Position numbers and translations under genes: made by a program
The notes under the pieces: model-generated
What the model was told of the DNA's origin: nothing
Databases searched by the model: none
The model's input: only the letters and a program-made list of their open reading frames with translations
In this document: positions 43,767 through 56,960 of the stretch, in pieces
Numbering within the stretch: position 1 is the first letter of the stretch
Layout of the letters: every line of letters starts with the position of its first letter
NCBI GenBank assembly: GCA_016178015.1
Contig: JACOUB010000062.1
Span: 1-64,000 of the forward strand
Length of the DNA: 64,000 nucleotides
Direction: 5' to 3'
Origin: Methylocystis sp.
Lineage (GTDB): Bacteria; Pseudomonadota; Alphaproteobacteria; Rhizobiales; Beijerinckiaceae

Positions 43767-44624
43767 CTACCCTGCCGAACCCGCGCCGCCCTTTTGCGCC
43801 TCGCCCGCCGCGGCGTGCGCGAGTTCGGTGTAGCGGCGCACGCTGATTGGGATCAGCGCCAGATAGATAAGGCTCAGCACAACCAGGATTTCCATCGGAT
43901 AGATGGCCAAGAGCAGCGCCGTCACGCCGACGCCGAACAGAACGAGCAGCACATTGTCGCGCGGGATGCGGCCGATCCGCTTGCCGGAGAAATGCGGAAT
44001 GCGGCTCGCCATGAGAAAGGCGATCGCCAGCACGTAGATGATGAAGAGGGACGCAAGAAACCGCGTGCTCGGCAATTCGGCGACCGAAAGATGCAGATAG
44101 AGCGGCAACAGCACGGTGATGGCGCCGGCCGGCGCGGGCATGCCCACGAAGAAATCCGCATGCCACGCCGGTCGCGCCGGATCGTCGATCATCACGTTGA
44201 ATCGGGCCAGGCGCAACGCGCAGGCGATGGCGAACACCAGCGCCGCGAACCAACCGAGACCTTTGATCTCGTGCAACGACCAAAAATAGAGGAGCAGCGC
44301 CGGCGCCACCCCGAAGTCGACGAAATCGGCCAAGGAGTCGAGTTCCGCGCCAAACCGCGACGTGCCCTTGAGCGCGCGCGCCAAACGCCCGTCGAGGCCG
44401 TCGAGCACCGCCGCCGCCAGGACCGCCGTCACCGCCGTGTCGAAGCGTCCCTCGACCGCATAGCGAATGGCGGTGAGGCCCATGGAAAGAGCAAGCAGCG
44501 TGACGAGATTGGGCAGCATGATGCGCAGCGGAATGGCGCGAAACCGCCGCCGGCGCCGCTCGGAGGGGGAAAGCGCCTCGGCCGGCGACTGAGGCGAAGG
44601 CTCAGGGGATAGAGGATCGCTCAT
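43767..44624 (-). CDS. pssA: CDP-diacylglycerol-serine O-phosphatidyltransferase
   Basis: Integral membrane enzyme (285 aa) making phosphatidylserine from CDP-diacylglycerol and L-serine. The CDP-alcohol phosphotransferase motif is intact in LDGLDGRLARALKGTSRFGA followed by ELDSLADFVDFG. About seven hydrophobic helices follow. The N-terminus (residues 1-30) is Pro/Ser/Arg-rich and cytoplasmic. Start ATG lies 23 bp after the psd stop, so psd-pssA is an operon for phosphatidylethanolamine synthesis. Confidence 0.93.
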   Translation of the reverse strand: MSDPLSPEPSPQSPAEALSPSERRRRRFRAIPLRIMLPNLVTLLALSMGLTAIRYAVEGRFDTAVTAVLAAAVLDGLDGRLARALKGTSRFGAELDSLADFVDFGVAPALLLYFWSLHEIKGLGWFAALVFAIACALRLARFNVMIDDPARPAWHADFFVGMPAPAGAITVLLPLYLHLSVAELPSTRFLASLFIIYVLAIAFLMASRIPHFSGKRIGRIPRDNVLLVLFGVGVTALLLAIYPMEILVVLSLIYLALIPISVRRYTELAHAAAGEAQKGGAGSAG

Positions 44625-44647
44625 CGGAGACTCCGCGGCTCCATGGG

Positions 44648-45346
44648 TTACCCCGCCTTGAAGCTCAGCGCGGCGGCGCTGGAGTTCAAATCGGCGAGCA
44701 CCGTCTCGCCCGCGATGGTTCGCGATCCGAGCGCCACGCACGGCCTTGCCTTGGAGGGCATATACACGTCGACGCGCGAACCGAAGCGAATGAGGCCGAA
44801 GCGATCGCCGACGCCGATGGTCTCGCCTTCCTGCACGAAACTGACAATGCGGCGCGCCACCAGCCCGGCGATCTGCACGACGCCGAACCGTCCCGCCGGC
44901 GCGTCGATCACCACGCCGTTGCGTTCGTTGTCGTCGCTCGCCTTGTCGAGGTCGGCGTTGAGGAACAGGCCCGGCTTGTAAGCGACCTTGCTGATGCGTC
45001 CGGTGATCGGGGCGCGGTTCACGTGGCAATCGAATACGCTCATGAACACCGACACGCGTTGCAGGGGCTCGGCGCCGAGCCCGAGCTCGGGAGGCGGCAG
45101 AAAGAAGCCGACCGAGCACACGACGCCGTCGGCAGGCGCCACCACCAGCCCCTCGCGCAGCGGCGTGACGCGCGGCGGATCGCGAAAGAAATAGGCGCAC
45201 CAGGCCGTCGCGATGAACCCGATCCAGCCCAGCGTCGGCGATATCCAATGCAGGACGAAGGCCCCGATGGCGAAGCCGGCGATGAAAATGTAGCCCTCGG
45301 GATGAATCGGAACCAATTGTCTGCGAACCGAATCGAGAATGGACAT
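44648..45346 (-). CDS. psd: Phosphatidylserine decarboxylase proenzyme
   Basis: Short-type pyruvoyl-dependent decarboxylase (232 aa) converting phosphatidylserine to phosphatidylethanolamine. The self-cleavage Gly-Ser is in [33 protein letters not shown] is the N-terminal membrane segment, and [19 protein letters not shown] is strongly conserved. It is upstream of pssA in the same operon, so consecutive biosynthetic steps are co-expressed. Confidence 0.94.
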   Translation of the reverse strand: MSILDSVRRQLVPIHPEGYIFIAGFAIGAFVLHWISPTLGWIGFIATAWCAYFFRDPPRVTPLREGLVVAPADGVVCSVGFFLPPPELGLGAEPLQRVSVFMSVFDCHVNRAPITGRISKVAYKPGLFLNADLDKASDDNERNGVVIDAPAGRFGVVQIAGLVARRIVSFVQEGETIGVGDRFGLIRFGSRVDVYMPSKARPCVALGSRTIAGETVLADLNSSAAALSFKAG

Positions 45347-45411
45347 AAGAAGGCTCCCGTTGGCGGCGCGGCGATTGGCGTTTCTTGCAGGGATGAGCGG
45401 GATTTCGTTCG

Positions 45412-45460
45412 TCCCCTCTCCCCATTTATGGGGAGAGGGCAGGGTGAAGGGCCGGGGTAT
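45412..45460. repeat. Dispersed palindrome upstream of psd
   Basis: CCCCTCTCCCCATTTATGGGGAGAGGG forms a perfect hairpin, with the GGTGAAGGGCCGGGG tail of the REP-like family. It fills the gap between psd and the IS3 relic. Confidence 0.65.
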
Positions 45461-45490
45461 TCTCCGAACGCCGATGAGACACGGCTAATT

Positions 45491-45640
45491 CTATGACATG
45501 GCGAGTTCGCCTATTTTCTGGCGGTTTCGAGATTGGCCGAGATCGGCTTCGAACTCAACCGGCGGTTTGTAGGCGAGCGCCGAATGAAGGCGCTCGCGAT
45601 TGTAAGCGGTTTCGATGAAGGCGCCGCCGTCGAAACGACG
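45491..45640 (-). pseudogene. IS3-family transposase C-terminal fragment
   Basis: The last 48 codons of an ORF encode FDGGAFIETAYNRERLHSAL and AYKPPVEFEADLGQ, which match the C-terminal end of IS3-family (rve-domain) transposases (IExxYNRxRLHSALxYxxPxEFE). Upstream in the same frame the sequence runs antisense into a repeat and queF, so the rest of the transposase is missing. No flanking inverted repeats can be recognised. Confidence 0.75.
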
Positions 45641-45761
45641 CACGGGTGTAAGCGGCCTGAAAAAGGCGTAAATTGCACCGGCGTGGTAAATTGCGAAAGC
45701 CCTCATCCGACCCTCGCTAACGCGGGGCCGCCTTCTCCCGTTCCACGCTGAACCGAAGTGA

Positions 45762-46223
45762 TTATCCGCGTCCGCGATAGGGCGGCACGCCCTGATCGGG
45801 CAGCCACAACCCCTCGGGCGGCGCGCCGGTCTGCCAGAACACGTCGATCGGAATGCCGCCGCGCGGATACCAGTAGCCGCCAATCCGCAGCCATTTGGGC
45901 GCAAGCGCCGCGACGAGGTCAGTGGCGATGCGCAGCGTGCAGTCCTCGTGGAAGGCGCCGTGGTTGCGAAAACTTCCCAGATACAGCTTGAGCGATTTCG
46001 ATTCGACGAGCCATTCGCTGGGCGCATAATCGATGACGATGTGCGCGAAGTCGGGCTGGCCGGTCACCGGGCAGAGCGAGGTGAACTCCGGCGCCGTGAA
46101 GCGCACGAGATAAGTCTGGCCGGGGTGCGGGTTGGCGACGAGATCGAGCTCCGCCTCGGCGGGCGAGGCGGGAAGAGCGGCCTTGCGGCCGAGCAGAGCG
46201 GCGCCGCGATTTGTCTTGACCAT
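45762..46223 (-). CDS. queF: NADPH-dependent 7-cyano-7-deazaguanine reductase QueF
   Basis: Unimodular QueF (153 aa) that reduces preQ0 to preQ1 in queuosine biosynthesis. The thioimide-forming Cys51 and Asp58 are in [18 protein letters not shown], preceded by the substrate region PEFT, and the NADPH-binding [20 protein letters not shown] motif is complete. The start at [12 protein letters not shown] matches family length. It is divergent from eno, with 135 bp between. Confidence 0.94.
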   Translation of the reverse strand: MVKTNRGAALLGRKAALPASPAEAELDLVANPHPGQTYLVRFTAPEFTSLCPVTGQPDFAHIVIDYAPSEWLVESKSLKLYLGSFRNHGAFHEDCTLRIATDLVAALAPKWLRIGGYWYPRGGIPIDVFWQTGAPPEGLWLPDQGVPPYRGRG

Positions 46224-46235
46224 ACGGGGAGTTAG

Positions 46236-47642
<1,407 letters not shown>

Positions 47643-47650
47643 GATCAGCG

Positions 47651-47774
47651 CCCCCTCCCTGTCCCTCCCCCGCTTCGCGGGAGAGGGGACCCAAACGATC
47701 GGCGTTCGCGTATCTTCGATGAAGTCCCGAATCTGCTCCCTCTCCCGCGAAGCGGGGGAGGGTTGGGGAGGGGG
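47651..47774. repeat. Composite palindromic element, copy 3 (eno/valS)
   Basis: Identical ends (CCCCCTCCCTGTCCCTCCCC ... GAGGGTTGGGGAGGGGG) and an ACCCAAACGATCGGCG centre. It starts eight bases after the eno stop and ends 36 bp before the valS start, so it must lie in the valS leader or terminate eno. Confidence 0.88.
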
Positions 47775-47810
47775 CATTCAATAAAGCGAGTAACGTTCTC
47801 GGCTCCCGTC

Positions 47811-50552
<2,742 letters not shown>

Positions 50553-50574
50553 CGGCGCTTCCTCGTGACGGGGA

Positions 50575-50668
50575 CATCTGCGCGCCTGAAGGCGCGCGGT
50601 CCGGCGCGCAGTGGACCGCGAGCCTTCAGGCTCGCACCCTTCTCCCCGCAAGCGGGGAGAGGTAAGGA
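50575..50668. repeat. Short inverted repeats upstream of polA
   Basis: GCGCGCCTGAAGGCGCGCGGTCC is a compact hairpin and is followed by GCGAGCCTTCAGGCTCGC, another perfect hairpin; the end CTCCCCGCAAGCGGGGAGAGG is a copy of the dispersed REP-like palindrome and lies just before the polA ribosome site. Confidence 0.75.
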
Positions 50669-50674
50669 AACGCC

Positions 50675-53665
50675 ATGACTCCCACTCACAAGCCGATCGG
50701 TCCCGGCAGCCACGTGTTTCTCGTTGACGGATCGTCCTTCGTCTTTCGCGCCTATTTCCAGTCCATCCGGCAGGACGCGAAATACAACTACCGCGCCGAC
50801 CGCCTCCCGACCGGCGCGGTGCGGCTGTTTTGCACGAAGCTCTTTCAGTTCATCCGCGAGGGCGCGGCAGGCATCAAGCCGACCCATCTCGCCATCATTT
50901 TCGACAAGTCGGAGAGGTCTTTCCGCAAGGAGCTCTATCCGCCCTACAAGTCGCATCGGCCCGAGCCGCCGCAAGACCTCGTGCCGCAATTTCCGTTGAT
51001 GCGCGCCGCGGTGCGCGCCTTCGGCCTGGCGCCGATCGAGCAAGACCGCTATGAGGCCGACGACCTCATCGCCGCCTATGCGAGGCAAGCGCGGGCGCGC
51101 GGCGCCGACGTGCTGATCGTCTCCGCCGACAAGGATTTGATGCAGCTCGTCGGCGAAGGCGTCGCGATGTACGATCCGGCGTCGGGCGAGCGCGCGGAGC
51201 GCTTCATCGGCCGCGATGAAGTCATGGCGTATTTCGGCGTGCCGCCGGAAAAGGTCGCCGACGTGCAAGCGCTCGCCGGCGATTCCACCGACCATGTGCC
51301 CGGCGCGCGCGGCGTCGGCGTCAAGACGGCGGCGGAGCTCATCAACGCCTATGGCGATCTGGAAACGCTGCTCGCGCGCGCCAACGAAATCAAACAGCCG
51401 AAACGGCGGGAGGTTCTGACCGACCCTGCGAGCGTCGAGCTGATCCGCACCTCTCAGAAGCTTGTGACATTGGTCGCCGACGCGCCGCTCGAGGTTCCGC
51501 TCGATGATCTCGGCCTGCGCCAGCCGGACGGAAAGACGCTCGTCGCCTTTCTGCAAGCCATGGAGTTGTCGCAGCTGACGCGCCGCGCCGCCGAGGCCTA
51601 TGGCGTGAACGCCAAGGAGGTCGAGCCGGACCCCGCCTTTGTCGGTCCCGCCGGTTGGCGCGCCAGGAATGGCGAAGTCGCGGCGACCGCGGCGGCGCGC
51701 GGCGGCGCGCCGGCAAGAGAGGCGAGCGCGCCTTCTGCCGAGCGGCAAAAAACGGAACTCACGCCGGCCAGCCTCGCCGCCGTGCGACTGAAAGAGGCGC
51801 ACGCGACAAAGATTGATCGCGCCGCATATGAGACGATCGTCGCGCTCGATCGTCTCGACCAATGGATCGGCGACGGCTTTGCGGCTGGCGTTATCGCCGT
51901 CGATACGGAGACGACATCGCTCGATCCGATGAGCTGCGAAGTGGTCGGCGTGTCGCTGGCGGTCGCGCCGGGACGGGCCTGTTACATTCCGCTCGGGCAC
52001 CGCTCGCCGGGCAAAGACGATCTCTTCGGCGGCGGCGATCTGCTGCCCGGACAGATCCCGCTCGCGGCGGCGATCAAAAAACTAAAGCCTCTGCTCGAGG
52101 ATCGCGCGACCCTGAAGATCGCCCACAATATGAAATATGATCTGCTGGTTCTGGCGCGTTGCGGCGTTGACGTGGCGCCCATCGACGACACCATGCTGCT
52201 GTCGTATGTGCTGGACGCCGGGCGCAACAATCATGGTCTCGACGAACTCTCGCTCAAGCATCTGCGCCACGAGACCATCCCTTTCGCGGCGGTCGCCGGC
52301 GCCGGGCGCAATTTCATCGGCTTTGCCCGCGTTCCGCTCGATAAGGCCACCCACTACGCCGCCGAGGACGCCGACGTCGCTTTGCGCTTGTGGCGCGTCT
52401 TGAAGCCGCGCCTCGCCGCCGAGCATATGACGCGCGTTTACGAGACGTTGGAGCGGCCGATGGCGCCAACGCTGGCGCGCATGGAGCGGCGCGGCGTCGC
52501 CATCGATCGCGCCATCCTCGCGCGTCTTTCCGGCGAGTTCGCGAAGGACATGGCGCGGCTCGAGGCGGAGATTTACGAACTCGCCGGAGCGTCTTTCAAT
52601 CTTGGCTCGCCCAAGCAACTGGGCGATATTCTGTTTGGCAAGATGGGCCTGCCGGGCGCTAAGAAAACCGCGACGGGCGCGTGGTCGACCTCGGCCAGCG
52701 TGCTGGAAGATTTGGCCGAGAGCGGCAACACCTTCGCCGCGCGCCTTCTCGACTGGCGCCAACTGGCGAAATTGAAGTCAACCTACACCGACGCGCTGCC
52801 CGGTTTCGTCAATCCGCAAACGCAGCGCGTCCATACGTCCTTTGCGCTGGCGGCGACGACCACCGGGCGCCTATCGTCCTCGGAGCCCAATCTGCAGAAT
52901 ATCCCGGTGCGCAACGAAGCGGGGCGGAAAATTCGCACGGCTTTCGTCGCGGCTAAGGGCTGCGTCCTCGTTTCAGCCGATTATTCGCAGATCGAATTGC
53001 GGCTGCTCGCGCACACCGCCGACATCCCGCAACTGAAGAAGGCGTTCGCCGATGGTCTCGACATTCATGCGATGACGGCGAGCGAAATGTTCGGCGTCGC
53101 CATCAAGGGCATGCCCGCCGAGGTGCGACGGCGCGCCAAGGCCATCAATTTTGGCATCATCTACGGCATCTCGGCGTTCGGTCTCGCCAACCAGCTCGGC
53201 ATACCGCGCGAGGAAGCCGGCGCTTACATCAAACGGTATTTCGAGCGCTTTCCCGGCATTCGCGACTACATGGAAGCAATGAAGAAGAAGGTGCGCGAGG
53301 ACGGCTTCGTGACCACTGTGTTCGGACGCAAATGCCATTTTCCACGCATCGCCTCGTCCAACGCCTCGGACCGCGCTTTCCTCGAGCGCGCCGCGGTCAA
53401 TGCGCCGCTGCAAGGCGCCGCCGCCGACATCATCCGCCGCGCCATGGCGCGCATGGACGATGCACTGACGCAGGGGGGACTGAGCGCGCAGATGCTGTTG
53501 CAAGTGCATGACGAGCTGGTGTTCGAAGCGCCCCGTGACGAGACGCAAGCGACCATCGCCCTCGTCAAGCGCGTCATGGAAGAGGCGCCGCACCCGGCCG
53601 TCGCCCTCTCCGTGCCGTTATTGGTCGAGGCGCGCGCCGCCCACAATTGGGACGAAGCGCATTGA
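50675..53665 (+). CDS. polA: DNA polymerase I
   Basis: Repair and Okazaki-fragment-processing polymerase (996 aa). The N-terminal 5' nuclease has FLVDGSSFVFRAYF, YEADDLIAAYARQA and the helix-3-turn-helix GARGVGVKTAAELI. The 3'-5' exonuclease domain is intact (VIAVDTETTSLDP, IAHNMKYDLLVL, HYAAEDADVALRLW). Family A polymerase motifs: SADYSQIELRLLAH (A), RRRAKAINFGIIYGIS (B), LLQVHDELVFEAP (C). Length is typical for alphaproteobacteria, with an Ala-rich linker around residues 325-360. Confidence 0.97.
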   Translation: MTPTHKPIGPGSHVFLVDGSSFVFRAYFQSIRQDAKYNYRADRLPTGAVRLFCTKLFQFIREGAAGIKPTHLAIIFDKSERSFRKELYPPYKSHRPEPPQDLVPQFPLMRAAVRAFGLAPIEQDRYEADDLIAAYARQARARGADVLIVSADKDLMQLVGEGVAMYDPASGERAERFIGRDEVMAYFGVPPEKVADVQALAGDSTDHVPGARGVGVKTAAELINAYGDLETLLARANEIKQPKRREVLTDPASVELIRTSQKLVTLVADAPLEVPLDDLGLRQPDGKTLVAFLQAMELSQLTRRAAEAYGVNAKEVEPDPAFVGPAGWRARNGEVAATAAARGGAPAREASAPSAERQKTELTPASLAAVRLKEAHATKIDRAAYETIVALDRLDQWIGDGFAAGVIAVDTETTSLDPMSCEVVGVSLAVAPGRACYIPLGHRSPGKDDLFGGGDLLPGQIPLAAAIKKLKPLLEDRATLKIAHNMKYDLLVLARCGVDVAPIDDTMLLSYVLDAGRNNHGLDELSLKHLRHETIPFAAVAGAGRNFIGFARVPLDKATHYAAEDADVALRLWRVLKPRLAAEHMTRVYETLERPMAPTLARMERRGVAIDRAILARLSGEFAKDMARLEAEIYELAGASFNLGSPKQLGDILFGKMGLPGAKKTATGAWSTSASVLEDLAESGNTFAARLLDWRQLAKLKSTYTDALPGFVNPQTQRVHTSFALAATTTGRLSSSEPNLQNIPVRNEAGRKIRTAFVAAKGCVLVSADYSQIELRLLAHTADIPQLKKAFADGLDIHAMTASEMFGVAIKGMPAEVRRRAKAINFGIIYGISAFGLANQLGIPREEAGAYIKRYFERFPGIRDYMEAMKKKVREDGFVTTVFGRKCHFPRIASSNASDRAFLERAAVNAPLQGAAADIIRRAMARMDDALTQGGLSAQMLLQVHDELVFEAPRDETQATIALVKRVMEEAPHPAVALSVPLLVEARAAHNWDEAH

Positions 53666-53697
53666 AGCTGGCGCGAGACTTGGTGGTCCTTGGTCAT

Positions 53698-54564
53698 ATG
53701 GCAATCTCTCCCGAACACGTCGCGCGGGCGTTTATCGCCGCCTGCCAGGACGAATTGGAGTCTTTGAAGCCCGGCAATGTTCATGTCTTCGCGCCCGGAC
53801 ACGGCATGGAGGCGGGACAATTCATGGCCAGCGCGCAGGCCGCCGCCGGGCCGCTCACGCGTCAGACCGCCAGCGTCGGCGAACGCATATTCGGGGCGGT
53901 CGAAGCGACCTTTGCGCGCGTGGGATGCAACACGAATTTGGGGATCGTGCTGTTGTGCGCGCCGCTCGCTCATGCGGCGCTGCAAGCGGGAGGCGCGGAC
54001 CTGCGCCAACGCGTCGCCGCCGTTCTGGATGAACTCGACCGCGGCGACGCCGACCTCGCCTTCCGCGCGATTTTACGCGCGTCGCCGGCGGGCCTCGGCG
54101 CGGCGCCGCAACACGACGTCGCCCGGCCGGCGCTGGTCGGCCTGCGCGAAGCGATGGCGCAAGCCGCTTGCCGCGACAGGGTCGCCTATCAATATGCGAG
54201 CGACTTCGAGGATATTTTCGCAACGGGAATTGGCGCGCTCGCCTCCGCGCGAGCGGCGAATTGCCCAAAACCAACGGCGACCTTGCATGTTTTCATGAGT
54301 TTTTTATCCAAATTTCCAGACAGTCACATCGTCCGCAAATTCGGACAGGCGACGGGCGATCTGGTCATGGCGGAGGCGCGGGAGTTTTTGGCTCGCCTCG
54401 AGGCGGCGGACGATCCGCAAATTGGCTTCGAGTTGGCGCTGCAATGGGATCGTTCCCTTAAGGCGAGACGCCTTAATCCCGGCACGAGCGCCGATCTCAC
54501 GGTCGCCACCCTGTTTGCCGATTATTGCTCGCGCATCTTGCTCAGCGGCGGCGAACATGGTTGA
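53698..54564 (+). CDS. CitG/MdcB-like triphosphoribosyl-dephospho-CoA synthase family protein of the H4MPT cluster
   Basis: A 288-aa protein of the CitG-like family: [55 protein letters not shown] and [19 protein letters not shown]. These are the phosphoribosyl-transfer/ATP-site segments of the family. Close relatives sit next to fae and methanofuran/H4MPT genes in methylotrophs, where they are thought to serve one-carbon cofactor synthesis rather than citrate lyase; the exact reaction is unproven. ATG start; a TTG at the polA stop would add 12 residues. fae follows 139 bp downstream. Confidence 0.8.
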   Translation: MAISPEHVARAFIAACQDELESLKPGNVHVFAPGHGMEAGQFMASAQAAAGPLTRQTASVGERIFGAVEATFARVGCNTNLGIVLLCAPLAHAALQAGGADLRQRVAAVLDELDRGDADLAFRAILRASPAGLGAAPQHDVARPALVGLREAMAQAACRDRVAYQYASDFEDIFATGIGALASARAANCPKPTATLHVFMSFLSKFPDSHIVRKFGQATGDLVMAEAREFLARLEAADDPQIGFELALQWDRSLKARRLNPGTSADLTVATLFADYCSRILLSGGEHG

Positions 54565-54703
54565 GTTCCCGCCATCGCGAGATGGTCTCGCGGCTATCGG
54601 CTCGACCGGTTGGGCTTTTGGCCTGACGCCATGGCGAAAGTTCAAGGAGCCGCCCCATCGAAACGTTCGCGGGCGGCGGTCGAGTTTTCGAAAGGGGATG
54701 AAC

Positions 54704-55216
54704 ATGGCTTTGATTAACAAGCTGATGGTTGGCGAATCGCTGGTCGGCGAAGGCAATGAAATCGCGCACATCGATCTGCTCATGGGGCCGCGCGGCAGCG
54801 CGGCGGAGACGGCTTTCGCCACTGCGCTGGTCAACAACAAGGACGGCTTCACCACGCTGCTCGCGGTGGTCGCGCCGAACCTGGCGGTCAGGCCGCACAC
54901 GATCCTGTTCAACAAGGTGACGATCAAGGGCGCCAAGCAGGCGGTGCAGATGTTCGGTCCGGCGCAGCACGGCGTCGCCAAGGCGGTCGCCGACAGCGTC
55001 GCCGAGGGGATCATCCCGCTAGCCGAAGCCGACGACATTTTCATCTCGGTCGGCGTGTTCATTCATTGGGACGCCGCCGACGACAAGAAGATTCAGGAGT
55101 ATAACTACCAAGCGACGAAGGAAGCGATCGCCAGAGCCGTCAGGGGCGAACCGAAGGCTGCCGAAGCGGTCGCCAAGCGCAACGAAGTCAAGCATCCGTT
55201 CGCCGCGGCCGTCTAA
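54704..55216 (+). CDS. fae: Formaldehyde-activating enzyme
   Basis: Condenses formaldehyde with tetrahydromethanopterin to methylene-H4MPT, the entry of the methylotrophic oxidation pathway. The 170-aa protein contains [20 protein letters not shown] with the catalytic His22 (His17 in the mature numbering used for Methylobacterium). Further segments are [40 protein letters not shown] and [15 protein letters not shown]. Start is the second of two close ATGs, placed 8 nt after AAAGGGG. A strong terminator follows, as expected of a highly expressed gene. Confidence 0.97.
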   Translation: MALINKLMVGESLVGEGNEIAHIDLLMGPRGSAAETAFATALVNNKDGFTTLLAVVAPNLAVRPHTILFNKVTIKGAKQAVQMFGPAQHGVAKAVADSVAEGIIPLAEADDIFISVGVFIHWDAADDKKIQEYNYQATKEAIARAVRGEPKAAEAVAKRNEVKHPFAAAV

Positions 55217-55242
55217 AGCCGGCGAGCGCGCTTTGCGCCATC

Positions 55243-55275
55243 GGGGAGCCGCACGCGGCTCCCTTTTTTCTTTTC
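55243..55275 (+). terminator. Rho-independent terminator after fae
   Basis: GGGAGCCGCACGCGGCTCCC forms a GC-rich stem-loop and is followed directly by TTTTTTCTTTTC. It lies 27 bp after the fae stop. It is the only clear classic intrinsic terminator I recognise in the window. Confidence 0.9.
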
Positions 55276-55293
55276 TTAAGGAATGCGCCTTTC

Positions 55294-56328
55294 ATGACTT
55301 GCGTCATCGGCTGGGATATCGGCGGCGCCCACCTCAAGGCGGCGCGCGTCGAGGAAAAGAGAGTCGTCGCCGCGACGCAGGTCGCCTGCACGCTGCACCA
55401 CGGGCTGACCCATCTCGAACATGCGATCACCGAGGCTCTAGCGCGCCTTGGTCCGGCCGATCGCCACGCCGTCACCATGACGGCCGAACTCTCCGACGCG
55501 TTCGAGAACCGCACGCTCGGCGTGGCTACGGTCGCCAACATTTTTTCGCGCCAGATCAAGGCGCAGGACATCGTTTTCTACGCCGGCGCGCAAGGCTTCG
55601 TCCCTTGTGGCTCGATTGGTGAGCACGCCGCCGCCATCGCTTCGGCCAATTGGCTGGCCAGCGCTTCGCTCGTTGCGCGCCATTGCGCCGAGGCGCTGTT
55701 CATCGACATGGGCTCGACGACGACCGATCTCGTCCCCATCCAAAACGGCGCCGTCGCCGCCCGCGGCGAAAACGACGCCGAACGACTGGCGAACGGCGAG
55801 CTGGTTTACACCGGCCTGGTGCGCGGTCATCCGCTAGCAGCCGTATCGATGGCCCCAATTGCAGGATGCTGGACGCCGCTGATCGCTGAAAATTTTGCCA
55901 GCATGAGCGACGTGCATCGCATCCTTGGCGCCTTGCCGGACGGCGCCGACATCCTGCCGACGGCGGACGGACGCGCCAAGACGATCGAAGCGTCCATCAC
56001 TCGGTTGGCGCGGCTCACCGGACGCGACGCGAGCGAGGCGAGCCCTGCGCAATGGCGCGATTTCGCCGCCTTCCTGGCGAGGGCGCAAATGCGGCTCATC
56101 GAGGACCAGATCGCTCTCTTGTTGTCGCGCGGCGCCATTGCGGCCGACGCGCCGTTCATCGGCGCCGGCATCGGGCGCGCCCTCGTCGCCAAGCTCGCTC
56201 GCTTGGAAGAGCGCGCCTACCGGGACTTCGACGAATTCCTCGACGTCGCCCCAGAGGCCAGGGGCGCGGCCAGCGATTGCGCGCCGGCGGCGGCGGTCGC
56301 GCTTCTCATCGCCGAACAGCCGAAGTAA
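55294..56328 (+). CDS. mfnF: Methanofuran biosynthesis MfnF-like hydantoinase/kinase-fold protein
   Basis: A 344-aa protein of the hydantoinase/oxoprolinase-related family annotated in methylotrophs as an H4MPT-linked C1 transfer pathway protein. In methanogens MfnF joins the aminomethylfuran phosphate to gamma-glutamyltyramine. ASKHA ATPase-like motifs are seen: VIGWDIGGAHLKAARV at the N-terminus, LFIDMGSTTTDLVPIQNGAV mid-protein and APFIGAGIGRALVAKLAR near the end. ELSDAFENRTLGV is family-specific. The gene starts 78 bp after fae, past the terminator, so it needs readthrough or its own promoter. Confidence 0.85.
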   Translation: MTCVIGWDIGGAHLKAARVEEKRVVAATQVACTLHHGLTHLEHAITEALARLGPADRHAVTMTAELSDAFENRTLGVATVANIFSRQIKAQDIVFYAGAQGFVPCGSIGEHAAAIASANWLASASLVARHCAEALFIDMGSTTTDLVPIQNGAVAARGENDAERLANGELVYTGLVRGHPLAAVSMAPIAGCWTPLIAENFASMSDVHRILGALPDGADILPTADGRAKTIEASITRLARLTGRDASEASPAQWRDFAAFLARAQMRLIEDQIALLLSRGAIAADAPFIGAGIGRALVAKLARLEERAYRDFDEFLDVAPEARGAASDCAPAAAVALLIAEQPK

Positions 56329-56334
56329 CGACCG

Positions 56335-56901
56335 TCACAGATAGGCGTAGCCCGTCATGACCAGCCCGCCGGCGGCGAGCGCCAATCCCGTTATCCAGGG
56401 CCAACGGCGACCCTTCATGATGATCGCAATGGTGGTGATGGCGATGGCGACGTGCAGCAAGGTGACGCCGGTGGTCAGAATGTGATGGCGCCGTTCGCGT
56501 CGCTCGGCTTCGTGCAGCTTTTCGGCGACTTGCTTTTCGAGCTCCTCGGCCTCGGCGCGGATCGTGCGGCTCTCCTCCTCGTTGCGTCTCGCTTCACGCG
56601 CGAAATCGGCGGCTGCGGCGCCGCCTTGCTTGGCCGCGATGTCGTACGCGTTCTTCTTGATGCTCTTGGCCTGAAAGAACGCCCATTTGTCGCTCGTCTT
56701 GTTCTGGAGCAGAGAGGCGGCGTTCTGCTCGCCGAGCGTCGCCGCCGTCTCGATCGCTTCGAGACTGCCGACAGTCGCCGCGGCGACGGCGAGAATGGCG
56801 ATGGTCACCGAAACGACCAGCAGGAACGGCGCGCCCTCGCGCGCCGCCTCTTCCGCGTGTTCGGCGTGTTCAAAATGTTCGCTTGGCGATGAATCGGACA
56901 T
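56335..56901 (-). CDS. DUF4337-type membrane protein
   Basis: A 188-aa protein. The charged N-terminus (residues 1-24) leads into a TM helix (PFLLVVSVTIAILAVAAATVG), then a long helical/coiled segment with ATLGEQNAASLLQNKTSDKW and many Glu/Arg residues (EEESRTIRAEAEELEKQVAE). Two more TM helices close it (LLHVAIAITTIAIIM, WITGLALAAGGLVMTGYAY). The DKWAFFQAKSIKKN motif is characteristic of the family. Function unknown. It converges on mfnF with a 6-bp gap. Confidence 0.82.
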   Translation of the reverse strand: MSDSSPSEHFEHAEHAEEAAREGAPFLLVVSVTIAILAVAAATVGSLEAIETAATLGEQNAASLLQNKTSDKWAFFQAKSIKKNAYDIAAKQGGAAAADFAREARRNEEESRTIRAEAEELEKQVAEKLHEAERRERRHHILTTGVTLLHVAIAITTIAIIMKGRRWPWITGLALAAGGLVMTGYAYL

Positions 56902-56960
56902 GACGATCCTCTATTCATTCTCTGGTTTCAGGTCTCCGACCAGGCGAGCCCGGACGCGGA

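Noticed and set aside
43767-45425. Single 552-codon fused frame covering pssA and psd
   Set aside because: The N-terminal half of that frame is out of frame with psd; psd and pssA are separate genes with a 23-bp gap.
45641-46027. N-terminal part of the 178-codon ORF containing the IS3 tail
   Set aside because: This part is antisense or out of frame relative to queF and repeats; only the last 48 codons match a transposase.
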